Assembly: GCA_017656425.1 (NCBI GenBank)
Contig: JACDNV010000010.1
Location: 22,521 to 86,520, forward strand
Direction: 5' to 3'
Source of the DNA: Candidatus Neomarinimicrobiota bacterium
Lineage (GTDB): Bacteria; Fidelibacterota; UBA2242; B5-G15
Length of the DNA stretch: 64,000 nucleotides
In this document: positions 16,657 through 25,402 of the stretch, one piece after another
How positions within the stretch are numbered: position 1 is the stretch's first letter
Layout of the letters: each line of letters starts with the position of its first letter
Made by a program: the position numbers and the translations under genes
Notes under the pieces: model-generated
Seen by the model: only the letters and a program-made list of their open reading frames with translations
What the model was told of the DNA's origin: nothing
The model's database searches: none

Positions 16657-19476
16657 ATGGATGTAAGAAAATTGTGTGCTGCCGCTTTGATAGTGATAAT
16701 AGTTTTTCTTAATGCCTGTAATGTTGGTAATAGAAATATCGAAATGATTAAAAATGGCGTAGTTGTTAAAATCGATAGTCTCAATATAAAAATACAGTTT
16801 TATTCAGATAATATAGTAAGGGTTGTGAAATGGTTTCCATCGGGAACTGATAAGAAATTGAGTCTATCAGTGGTTGTTACCAGAATCCCCCGCGTTAAAT
16901 ATCGAATGGAAAAAGATAGTGAAAAAATATCCATTGAAACATCAGCAATGACGTTGAAAATTAATAGAAAAAATGGTAGTATCGTTTACGGTAATAATGA
17001 TGGGAAGACCATTTTAGCTGAGTTCGGGCGTCCTGTATTTGAGCCATTCAAAGATCAATACGAGAATTCATTTCATATTTCACAGAAGTTTATTCTTAAC
17101 GATGCCGATGGTATATATGGTCTTGGCCAGCATCAGTATGGTTACATGAATTATAGAGGTAAAAAGGTGGTCTTGGTTCAGTCAAATACAGATGCTGTTA
17201 ATCCGTTTCTAATATCCACTGGAAATTTTGGGATGTTATGGGATAATTATAGTAAGACCATTTTTGAAGATAAGGAGCAATACATGCAAATGTGGTCTGA
17301 TGTTGGAGATAATATAGATTATTATTTCATTTGCGGCAAAAGTATGGACGATGTGATAAAAGGCTATAGATACCTGACTGGAGATGCTCCTCTTTATGGT
17401 AAGTGGGTTTATGGTTATTGGCAGAGTAAAGAACATTATGATACTCAAGAAGAAATACTCAGTGTAGCGAGGAAGTATCGTAAGTTAAAGATACCAATTG
17501 ATAACATAATACAGGATTGGAGATACTGGGGGGATAATGACAAATGGAGCGGTATGGTTTTTGATCCTGTTCGATATCCCGATCCCGATACTATGGTAAG
17601 GGAGCTTCATGATTTGAATTTTCATCTTATGATTTCCATTTGGCCCGGATTGGGACAAAACACTGAAATATATAAAGAAATGAAGAAGTATGGATATTTA
17701 TATGATATTGTTGGATGGGCAAACTTCAAGTATTATGACGCCTTCAACCCAGCTGCCAATGATATTTACTGGAAGTATTTGAAAAAAGGGTTATACGATA
17801 AGGGAATTGATGCATTCTGGATTGATTCCACAGAGCCAGATATTGTGAATGCTACAACAAAAGAATCACAGGAATATGAAATGAAGAAAGTTGGAAAATG
17901 TTATCTTGGTTCATGGGCGAGATACCTGAATGCTTATTCGCTTGTAATGATGGACGCATTATATAAAAAGCTTAGAAATGTAACAGACAGAAAGAGAGTT
18001 TATCTATTAACTCGATCTGCATTTGCAGGACAGCAGCGAACAGCTGCTACTACCTGGTCCGGTGATATAGGAGCGAGCTGGGATATTTACAGGAAGCAGA
18101 TCTCAGCTGGATTGAATTTTTGCATGTCAGGGATTCCTTATTGGACTTTTGATATAGGAGCTTTTGTCATTGGTGCTTATGGGGGTGTATTTATCAATGG
18201 AGGGAAAGATCCTTCATATCAGGAGTTATATACCAGGATGTTTCAATTTGGTGCATTTTGTCCAATATTTCGTGCTCACGGTTCTGAGACACCCAGAGAG
18301 ATATGGGAATTTGGAGAGTTTACAGATATACTAATAAAATTTGTCAATCTAAGATATCGCTTACTTCCATATATTTATTCCCTTGCATGGAAAGTTACAT
18401 CTGAAGGGTATACCTATATGAGGGGCTTGGCAATGGATTTTCCTGATGACCTTGATACCTATGATATTGATGATGAATATATGTTTGGCCCGTCGATGCT
18501 TATCTGCCCTGTTACAACTTATATGTATTATAAACCACCAGAACATAGTATCCTAATAACACCTGAACATTTTATGACTAAGGATGGTGAGCGAGGAGTG
18601 CTTGCTAAATATTTTATTGATTCCGATTTTAAAATCCAATCGCATACTCAGATAGAACCTTGCATTAACCATATGTGGTATACAGGAAGGCCAGAATATA
18701 TGACCGATTCCGCTTTTTCTGTAATATGGGAAGGATACCTAATTCCCAATGAGACAGGTAAACATCAATTTCACTTGATTAGCTATGACTATAAGAACAT
18801 TTATATCAATGGAAGAAAATTGGATTATGTTTATACAAGTGTAGAGCAGTATACAGAACCGATTTTTCTCAAATCAGGTAAAAAATATGATTTTCGATTA
18901 GAACTACAGAATAGATCTACGGGTGCAGCGAAAATGAAACTTTATTGGAAAACACCAAGTATATTCACTCGTGAGAAGCAAAATGTAGAGCGGTTTAAGA
19001 TTCGAAATGTGTACTTACCACGGAGTAATCTATGGTATGATTTCTGGACAGGCAATGTTTATCAGGGTGGTCAGATGATTGTTGCCGAAGCTCCTATTGA
19101 CAAAATACCGATATATATAAAAGCTGGCTCTATTTTGCCTATGGGACCATTTATTGAATTTGCTGACCAAAAACCTGCTGATCCAATTGAAATTAGAATT
19201 TATCCTGGTAAAGACAGTAGATTTACATTATATGAAGATGAAGGCGATGGGTACAATTATGAAATGGGTATATATTCGACGATAGATTTTATATGGGATG
19301 ATGAAAATAAAACATTAACAATCGATAAAAGGAAAGGTAGCTACCCTGGAATGCTTAAAGAGAGAACATTCAATGTAGTTATTGTGGTACCGGGTAAAGG
19401 TGTAGGTGTCGAAGAGACAAAAAACCCAACAAAAACTATAAAATATAAAGGGAAAAGATTGATTGTGAGATTTTAA
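16657..19476 (+). CDS. GH31 family glycosidase lipoprotein with PA14 domain (alpha-xylosidase/alpha-glucosidase type)
   Basis: This is a 939-aa lipoprotein: the signal peptide ends in the lipobox LNAC (about residues 18-21), so it should be anchored in a membrane facing the periplasm or outside. The GH31 catalytic barrel carries the nucleophile D390 in FWIDSTEPD and the acid/base D470 in TTWSGDIGASWD. A PA14-like beta-sandwich (about residues 645-775, AKYFIDSDF to KLYWKTPS) sits after the barrel, followed by the distal C-terminal beta domain (GSILPMGPF, YEDEGDGYNYEMG). PA14 insertions are known in GH31 alpha-xylosidases, though in the characterised one I recall it precedes the barrel. Substrate is therefore a guess. 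It is a single gene with its own upstream region. Confidence 0.88.
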   Translation: MDVRKLCAAALIVIIVFLNACNVGNRNIEMIKNGVVVKIDSLNIKIQFYSDNIVRVVKWFPSGTDKKLSLSVVVTRIPRVKYRMEKDSEKISIETSAMTLKINRKNGSIVYGNNDGKTILAEFGRPVFEPFKDQYENSFHISQKFILNDADGIYGLGQHQYGYMNYRGKKVVLVQSNTDAVNPFLISTGNFGMLWDNYSKTIFEDKEQYMQMWSDVGDNIDYYFICGKSMDDVIKGYRYLTGDAPLYGKWVYGYWQSKEHYDTQEEILSVARKYRKLKIPIDNIIQDWRYWGDNDKWSGMVFDPVRYPDPDTMVRELHDLNFHLMISIWPGLGQNTEIYKEMKKYGYLYDIVGWANFKYYDAFNPAANDIYWKYLKKGLYDKGIDAFWIDSTEPDIVNATTKESQEYEMKKVGKCYLGSWARYLNAYSLVMMDALYKKLRNVTDRKRVYLLTRSAFAGQQRTAATTWSGDIGASWDIYRKQISAGLNFCMSGIPYWTFDIGAFVIGAYGGVFINGGKDPSYQELYTRMFQFGAFCPIFRAHGSETPREIWEFGEFTDILIKFVNLRYRLLPYIYSLAWKVTSEGYTYMRGLAMDFPDDLDTYDIDDEYMFGPSMLICPVTTYMYYKPPEHSILITPEHFMTKDGERGVLAKYFIDSDFKIQSHTQIEPCINHMWYTGRPEYMTDSAFSVIWEGYLIPNETGKHQFHLISYDYKNIYINGRKLDYVYTSVEQYTEPIFLKSGKKYDFRLELQNRSTGAAKMKLYWKTPSIFTREKQNVERFKIRNVYLPRSNLWYDFWTGNVYQGGQMIVAEAPIDKIPIYIKAGSILPMGPFIEFADQKPADPIEIRIYPGKDSRFTLYEDEGDGYNYEMGIYSTIDFIWDDENKTLTIDKRKGSYPGMLKERTFNVVIVVPGKGVGVEETKNPTKTIKYKGKRLIVRF

Positions 19477-19620
19477 TAGTTAATATGAATTTTATTTCAA
19501 TGTCGAATCTATTGAATGACGGGGATTATGAAATCTCAGAAAAAAATTGCTTTTTTATATTTGTGCATTTAAAATTAATTTATAGATAGTATAATTCTAA
19601 GATATGATAAAGAATAAGAC

Positions 19621-20889
19621 ATGGGATTAATTTTAGAGAAAAAATATATAGATGAAAGTTGGGATTTTGAAGATGCGAATACAAAAACTCTAACCCATTG
19701 TTTTCATAACTATCCTGCAATGATGATTCCTCAGGTTGCAGCAAGACTTATAGAAAAATATGGGAGAAATGCAGATCTATTATTTGATCCTTATTGTGGT
19801 ACAGGAACATCATTGGTAGAGGCAAATATGAGAAATATTAATGCTATTGGAACAGATTTAAATCCACTTGCTCGTTTAATTGCTAAAGCCAAAACCACTC
19901 CAATAAGTATTGAAATACTCGATCTATACCTGAAGGACTTTTATGATTTGATTTTCAATTTACGATTTGGAATAAAAAAATATACTCACTTTGACATACC
20001 TGTATTTGATAATATCGATTATTGGTTTACCGATGATGTTCAAAAGAAATTAGCAATTTTAAAACATTATATTGATAACATAGATAACGAACCTATAAAA
20101 AACTTTTTTTTGGTAGCTTTTAGTGAAACTGTTAGGGAAAGTTCTTTAACCAGAAATGGTGAATTCAAACTTTATAGAATTGCAGAAAAGGATATCAAAA
20201 CCTTTAATCCCGATGTATATGGAATTATGGAGAGTAAACTATCTAGAAATAGGAAAGGTTTAATTGAGTTTTTGAATAATAAGCAAAATAATTCTACTTC
20301 ACAAATTTGTTGTTTTAATACAGTTTACAATATTCCCGAAGAAATATTGCCAAACGATTCTGTAGATATAGTTGTAACATCGCCTCCTTATGGAGATTCT
20401 CGAACAACAGTTGCTTATGGTCAGTTTTCTAGGTTGGCCAATCAATGGTTAGGTTTTGAAACAGCTTCAAAATTAGATAACGAATTGATGGGAGGTAAAA
20501 AACCCAAAGAAATAGGAAAATTTGGAATTAAAATCATTGATGAAACAATAGAGCAAGTTGGTAACAAAGATGAAAAAAGAGTAAAAGATGTTTATTCTTT
20601 TTATAAGGATTATTTGGCTTCTATAAATAACATTTCCAAGGTAATAAAAAAGAATGGATTTGCATGTTTTGTGGTTGGAAACCGAAGAGTCAAATCTATA
20701 ACTTTGCCCACAGATGAAATAACATCTGAAATTTTTAAAATTAATGGATTTCACCATATTGAAACAATAATTAGAAGGATTCCTAATAAAAGAATGCCAT
20801 TAAAAAATAGCCCAACGAATATAAAAGGAGAAAAGGATTCTACAATGAATTATGAATATATTGTTGTTATGCAAAAGGTCGAAAATTAA
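19621..20889 (+). CDS. DNA (amino) methyltransferase of a type II restriction-modification system
   Basis: This is a 422-aa AdoMet-dependent methyltransferase. The AdoMet motif I is DPYCGTGTSLVEA (56-68), and the catalytic motif IV is TSPPYGDS (253-260). An SPPY tetrad is typical of N4-cytosine methyltransferases but not exclusive to them. About 190 residues separate the two motifs, presumably including target recognition. The cognate endonuclease gene follows 15 bases later. Enzymes paired with MvaI/BcnI nucleases protect CCWGG or CCSGG, but the site here cannot be read from the protein. Confidence 0.88.
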   Translation: MGLILEKKYIDESWDFEDANTKTLTHCFHNYPAMMIPQVAARLIEKYGRNADLLFDPYCGTGTSLVEANMRNINAIGTDLNPLARLIAKAKTTPISIEILDLYLKDFYDLIFNLRFGIKKYTHFDIPVFDNIDYWFTDDVQKKLAILKHYIDNIDNEPIKNFFLVAFSETVRESSLTRNGEFKLYRIAEKDIKTFNPDVYGIMESKLSRNRKGLIEFLNNKQNNSTSQICCFNTVYNIPEEILPNDSVDIVVTSPPYGDSRTTVAYGQFSRLANQWLGFETASKLDNELMGGKKPKEIGKFGIKIIDETIEQVGNKDEKRVKDVYSFYKDYLASINNISKVIKKNGFACFVVGNRRVKSITLPTDEITSEIFKINGFHHIETIIRRIPNKRMPLKNSPTNIKGEKDSTMNYEYIVVMQKVEN

Positions 20890-20904
20890 AAAAGGTACTT
20901 GTAT

Positions 20905-21603
20905 ATGAATTTGAAAGAATTAACTAATAGATTGCAAAATATAAGTGATATGGGATATATAAGAGCTTTAAGAAGAGGGAGCACAGGAATCGGTTATACT
21001 TTTGAGTCACTGTTTGGATTAGAGGAGACAAATATTCCAATTCCTGATATAGGAGGAAGGGTTGAAATAAAAACGACTCGCAAAGATAGTTCGTCGCTTG
21101 TTACGCTTTTTACCTTTAATAGAGGTGTTTGGTTAAGGAAACAAAAAGAAATTATAGAACAATTTGGTTATGAGGATAAAAACGGAAGGAAAGCTTTAAA
21201 ATCAACAATATTTTTTAATAGACCAAATTCTTTGGGATTAATTATAGAAATTGACGAAAGTAAAAAAGTAATAAGACTATTGTCTTCCAATGATATTTTG
21301 TTGGCAGAATGGGATATCTATGTTGTAGTCGGAGTTTTTTCTTCAAAATTAAGTCGATTATTGTTTGTTCTAGCTGATAGGCGTGCTGTTCAAGGTCATG
21401 AGGAGTTTCACTTTAATGAAGCCTACCTTTTAACAGAACCAAATCCAAGAAACTTTATAGATGCCATTAAAAATTCACTTGTTGGGATTGATTTAAGAAT
21501 GCATTTGAAAGAAAATGAAACGGTTAGAAATAGAGGAACGGGTTTTAGAATAAGAGAAAAGGATATTTATGAGCTTTATGGGAATAGACGTAGATTGTTG
21601 TAA
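20905..21603 (+). CDS. Type II restriction endonuclease, MvaI/BcnI family
   Basis: This is a nuclease of about 232 aa resembling MvaI and BcnI, monomeric enzymes that nick the two strands in succession. Supporting segments are RGSTGIGYTFESLFGLEE, the PD-(D/E)xK-like core IPDIGGRVEIKTTRK, LVTLFTFNRG, and the C-terminal GTGFRIREKDIYELYG, which matches MvaI in pattern and position. I place the start at ATG 20905; a TTG two codons earlier is possible. It is coupled to the methyltransferase gene, which precedes it, so protection comes first. Confidence 0.85.
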   Translation: MNLKELTNRLQNISDMGYIRALRRGSTGIGYTFESLFGLEETNIPIPDIGGRVEIKTTRKDSSSLVTLFTFNRGVWLRKQKEIIEQFGYEDKNGRKALKSTIFFNRPNSLGLIIEIDESKKVIRLLSSNDILLAEWDIYVVVGVFSSKLSRLLFVLADRRAVQGHEEFHFNEAYLLTEPNPRNFIDAIKNSLVGIDLRMHLKENETVRNRGTGFRIREKDIYELYGNRRRLL

Positions 21604-21815
21604 CTTGATTTAATTTGATTTTTGATGTTCAATATTTAATCAAGGTTATTAATCTTCATCTTTAGTAATGTAAATTTAATTTTACCTGATAAGAGAATAT
21701 ATAAGAATAAATAAGATAGATTTAAAATTACCTCCTAATTTGCTAAAAAAATCTTGATTATGACCTCGAGTAATTGTAAGTTTTTTGGCTTTTTAATTAT
21801 TAAGGTGAATGATAT

Positions 21816-22265
21816 ATGAGTAAGAAAATGTTTAAAACATATTTTCCAAAAAGGGATGATATAAAGCGCGAATGGGTGTTAGTAGATGCCGAGGGTAAAA
21901 GCCTTGGTAGGTTGGCGAGTAAAATAGCAAGTATTTTAAGAGGTAAGAATAAGCCTTATTTTAGCCCACATCTTGATACAGGTGATTTTGTAGTAGTGAT
22001 TAATGCAGATAAAGTGAGATTGACAGGTAAAAAAGCTAGTCAGAAAACCTACTTTAAGCATTCAGGATATCTTGGTGGGTGGAGGCAGATCCCTTTTAAA
22101 GAGATGTTAGCCAAGCATCCAGAGAGAATAATAAAACATGCTGTTTGGGGGATGTTACCAAAAAATAGATTGGGAAGGAAAATTTTTAAGAAATTAAAGG
22201 TTTATTCTGGAACTGAGCATCCCCACCAGGCTCAAAAACCCCAAGAAATAGAAATAGAAGGGTAA
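21816..22265 (+). CDS. rplM: 50S ribosomal protein L13
   Basis: Ribosomal protein L13, 149 aa, with [36 protein letters not shown] and the [19 protein letters not shown] signature. It begins a translation gene block rplM-rpsI-rpsB-tsf-pyrH-frr. The roughly 210 bases upstream contain no gene and should carry the promoter. The start is ATG preceded by AAGGTG. Confidence 0.97.
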   Translation: MSKKMFKTYFPKRDDIKREWVLVDAEGKSLGRLASKIASILRGKNKPYFSPHLDTGDFVVVINADKVRLTGKKASQKTYFKHSGYLGGWRQIPFKEMLAKHPERIIKHAVWGMLPKNRLGRKIFKKLKVYSGTEHPHQAQKPQEIEIEG

Positions 22266-22271
22266 TATCTA

Positions 22272-22664
22272 ATGTCTGTTGAGGAATATGTAGCTACAGG
22301 TAGAAGAAAAACATCTGTCGCAAGGCTTAGAATGAAGCCAGGAAGCGGTAAATTTATTGTAAATGGAAAGCCTGTGGAAGAATATTTTACCCGTGTAGAT
22401 CATAGAAGTAGGGTTATACAGCCATTCAAGGTTACAAATTTGTTTGGAAAGTTTGACGTCAGGGTAAAGGTTAGTGGTGGTGGTATAACAGGACAAACTG
22501 ATGCTGTAAGGCATGCTGTTGCAAGAGCACTTGAGAAATATGATCCGGAATTGAGGAAGATATTGAAACCTGCTGGTTTATTATCAAGGGATCCAAGAGT
22601 AAAAGAGAGAAAGAAGTACGGTTTAAGAGGTGCAAGGCGTGCATTTCAGTTTTCTAAACGATAA
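22272..22664 (+). CDS. rpsI: 30S ribosomal protein S9
   Basis: Ribosomal protein S9, 130 aa. It opens EEYVATGRRKTSVARLRM and ends KKYGLRGARRAFQFSKR, the C-terminal tail that reaches the P-site tRNA. GGGITGQTDAVRHAVARAL is the family core. It begins six bases after rplM. Confidence 0.98.
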   Translation: MSVEEYVATGRRKTSVARLRMKPGSGKFIVNGKPVEEYFTRVDHRSRVIQPFKVTNLFGKFDVRVKVSGGGITGQTDAVRHAVARALEKYDPELRKILKPAGLLSRDPRVKERKKYGLRGARRAFQFSKR

Positions 22665-22686
22665 TATTTTAAATTAGGGTTTGTGT

Positions 22687-23460
22687 ATGGCAGAGATAAC
22701 ATTTGAAACGTTATGGAAAGCTGGAGCGCATTTTGGGCATCTAAAGAGTAAATGGAATCCCAAAATGCGGGATTATATATTTGCAGAGAAAAATAAGATA
22801 CATATAATTGATCTAAAGAAAACCCAGAAGTGTCTTGAGGATGCGTTGAGATTTATTCGGGAAACGGTAAGAAATGGTGGGACTGTTCTATTTGTGGGTA
22901 CAAAAAAGCAAGCAAAGGAAGTTGTTCAAAAAGAAGCTGATAGATGTGGAATGTTTTATGTAGTCGAAAGGTGGCTTGGTGGTACTCTCACGAATTTCCA
23001 AACGATAAAAAAAAGTATAAAGAGGCTGCAGGAGCTTGAAGAGCTTAAAAAGACTGGTTACGGTGAATCTTATACTAAAAAAGAGAGATTGATGCTGGAA
23101 AGGGAGAGGGAAAAATTAGCTATCTTGCATCGTGGTATCCGTGATATGAAATTTTTACCAGACGTGCTGGTTGTTGTAGATGAAGCCCATGAGAGAACCG
23201 CGGTTTTAGAAGCAAATAGACTTGCTATTCCAGTAGTTGCGATTGTAGATACCAATGGGGATCCTACATTAGTGGATTATCCCATTCCAGCGAATGACGA
23301 TTCAATACAAACTATACAGTTAATGGTAGGCAAGATTGCCGATGCTATAATAGAAGCAAAAGGCTCAAGTTTTGTAGATGAAGGACAAACAAAAGAAAGT
23401 GTCCACGAAGAGAGTGTAGAAAAACAGGAGCAGGCACAGGGGATGGAAGATGAAAATTGA
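22687..23460 (+). CDS. rpsB: 30S ribosomal protein S2
   Basis: Ribosomal protein S2, about 257 aa. Family segments include [40 protein letters not shown] and [13 protein letters not shown]. The tail is acidic. I chose ATG 22687 because family proteins start MAEI; TTG 22681 would add two residues. The end overlaps tsf by 11 bases. Confidence 0.97.
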   Translation: MAEITFETLWKAGAHFGHLKSKWNPKMRDYIFAEKNKIHIIDLKKTQKCLEDALRFIRETVRNGGTVLFVGTKKQAKEVVQKEADRCGMFYVVERWLGGTLTNFQTIKKSIKRLQELEELKKTGYGESYTKKERLMLEREREKLAILHRGIRDMKFLPDVLVVVDEAHERTAVLEANRLAIPVVAIVDTNGDPTLVDYPIPANDDSIQTIQLMVGKIADAIIEAKGSSFVDEGQTKESVHEESVEKQEQAQGMEDEN

Positions 23461-24049
23461 TGTTGAATTAGTGAAAAAGCTTCGTGATATGACAGGCAGT
23501 GGAGTAATGGACTGCAAAGGGGCTTTGAAAGAAGCTGATGGTGATATAGAAAAAGCTGTAGAAATTCTGCGCAAAAAAGGAATAGCAAAAGCGGAGAAGA
23601 AAGCAGGGAGAGAAGTGAAGGAAGGTCTTATCTGGTCATACATTCATCCCGGTAATAAGATAGGAGTTTTGGTGGAAGTTAACTGTGAGACAGATTTTGT
23701 TGCTAGGACAGATGATTTTAAGAATTTCACAAAAGATATAGCAATGCAAATTGCGGCGACAAATCCTCTTGCTATTACAAGGGAAGATATTGATCCAAAA
23801 ATCATTGAAAAAGAGAAGGAAATCTATGCTGAGCAAGCAAAAGCTCAGGGTAAGCCTGAAGCTGTTATAGAAAAAATAGTTGAGGGAAGACTGGAAAAAT
23901 ATTTTCAGGAAGCTTGTTTAATGGAGCAGCCTTTTGTAAAAGACCCTCAGAAGACAATAAAAGATTACCTGACGGAAATGGTAGCAAAGCTTGGCGAGAA
24001 TATAGTCATATCAAGGTTTGTAAGATTCCAGCTTGGCGTTTACGAATAA
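23450..24049 (+). CDS. tsf: Elongation factor Ts (short form)
   Basis: EF-Ts regenerates EF-Tu-GTP. At 199 aa it is the short form, as in Thermus, rather than the roughly 280-aa E. coli type. The N-terminal [19 protein letters not shown] and the core [19 protein letters not shown] are present, and the end [15 protein letters not shown] leads into the C-terminal helix. It starts within the last codons of rpsB, giving the usual rpsB-tsf coupling. Confidence 0.97.
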   Translation: MKIDVELVKKLRDMTGSGVMDCKGALKEADGDIEKAVEILRKKGIAKAEKKAGREVKEGLIWSYIHPGNKIGVLVEVNCETDFVARTDDFKNFTKDIAMQIAATNPLAITREDIDPKIIEKEKEIYAEQAKAQGKPEAVIEKIVEGRLEKYFQEACLMEQPFVKDPQKTIKDYLTEMVAKLGENIVISRFVRFQLGVYE

Positions 24050-24066
24050 TATAAATTAAAAAAATA

Positions 24067-24786
24067 ATGACAAAACCAATTTTTAAGCGTGTAATATTGA
24101 AATTCTCTGGTGAAGCGCTTGGTGGTAAAAAACATAACGGTATTGATCCTGAGATTACAGAATATATTGTTGAAGAGATAAAGTCAATAAAGGAGTTGGG
24201 GACGAAGGTTGGTATAGTTGTTGGTGGTGGGAATTTCATACGTGGTGTAAATTCCGAAGGTACAGGGCTTTTAAGAATTACTGCAGACTATATGGGAATG
24301 ATGGCTACCATAATGAATGCCCTTGCACTCAGAGATTTTTTCAGGAAAAAGGGGATAGAAGCTGTAGTTACATCCGCTATAAATGTTGAAAATGTTACAG
24401 TTCCTCTTTTTATAGATAAGTTGAATGTGGAATTGGATAAAGGGAAAGTCTTAATTTTTGCTGGTGGTACAGGTAGGCCTTTTGTTAGTACTGATACAGC
24501 GGCAGCTATACGGGCATGTGAGTTTTCGGCTGATGCAATAATAAAAGGCACAAAAGTTGACGGTATTTATGATAAAGATCCCGAAGTTTATCCTGATGCG
24601 ACATTTATACAGGATATTACATTTAATGATGTTCTTAAAAAAGGTTTAAATGTTATGGATATGACAGCTTTTGCAATGTGTCAGACGTATAACATTCCTG
24701 TTATTATTTATAATATGAATAAAAGAGGTTATTTAAAAAGAATAATAACTGGTGAGAAGCTTGGTAGTATAATTCATGGGGTATAA
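24067..24786 (+). CDS. pyrH: UMP kinase
   Basis: UMP kinase of the amino-acid-kinase fold, 239 aa, making UDP from UMP. Family segments are RVILKFSGEALGG, GIVVGGGNFIRG, MGMMATIMNALALRD, IFAGGTGRPFVSTDTAAA and KVDGIYDKDP. It lies between tsf and frr, a conserved order. Confidence 0.97.
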   Translation: MTKPIFKRVILKFSGEALGGKKHNGIDPEITEYIVEEIKSIKELGTKVGIVVGGGNFIRGVNSEGTGLLRITADYMGMMATIMNALALRDFFRKKGIEAVVTSAINVENVTVPLFIDKLNVELDKGKVLIFAGGTGRPFVSTDTAAAIRACEFSADAIIKGTKVDGIYDKDPEVYPDATFIQDITFNDVLKKGLNVMDMTAFAMCQTYNIPVIIYNMNKRGYLKRIITGEKLGSIIHGV

Positions 24787-24788
24787 AT

Positions 24789-25346
24789 ATGCTGGATGAG
24801 ATATTAAAAGATGCCGAAGAAAGAATGAAAAAAAGTGTTGAGAATACCAGACATGAGCTTTTAACAATTAGGACAGGTAGAGCTACTCCTACTCTATTAG
24901 ATGGAATAAAAGTTGAGTATTATGGCTCTATGGTACCTTTAAGGCAAATAGCAAATGTTGTGACTCCTGAAGCGAGGTTAATAGTTGTAAATCCCTTTGA
25001 TAGGTCGGCACTGGCGTCTATTGAGAAAGCCATTATTCAGGCAAATCTTGGATTAAATCCAATGAATGATGGTAATGTTATTCGGATACCTATACCTCCT
25101 CTGACTGAGGAAAGAAGGAAAGAACTGGTAAAAATCGTTCATAAGCTTGCGGAGGATGGAAGAGTTGCAATTAGAAATATAAGAAGAGATGCAAATGATA
25201 TGATTAAGGAACTGAAAACAAACCATGAAATATCCGAGGATGAGGCAGAGCTCTATCTTGAAAAAGTACAGAAATTGACTGATAAATATATAGAAGAGAT
25301 AAATTCAATGTTAAAGAGCAAAGAAAAAGAACTTATGGAAAATTAA
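24789..25346 (+). CDS. frr: Ribosome recycling factor
   Basis: Frr splits post-termination ribosomes together with EF-G. The 185-aa helical protein contains RTGRATPTLLDGIKVEYYG, NVVTPEARLIVVNPFD and IPIPPLTEERRKELVK. It starts two bases after pyrH and ends the ribosomal block; nrdJ converges from the other strand. Confidence 0.97.
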   Translation: MLDEILKDAEERMKKSVENTRHELLTIRTGRATPTLLDGIKVEYYGSMVPLRQIANVVTPEARLIVVNPFDRSALASIEKAIIQANLGLNPMNDGNVIRIPIPPLTEERRKELVKIVHKLAEDGRVAIRNIRRDANDMIKELKTNHEISEDEAELYLEKVQKLTDKYIEEINSMLKSKEKELMEN

Positions 25347-25402
25347 AATTTTATTTATAGATATAAATTTTATAATAATTCCCTTTTCGTGTGTATTTTT
25401 TA

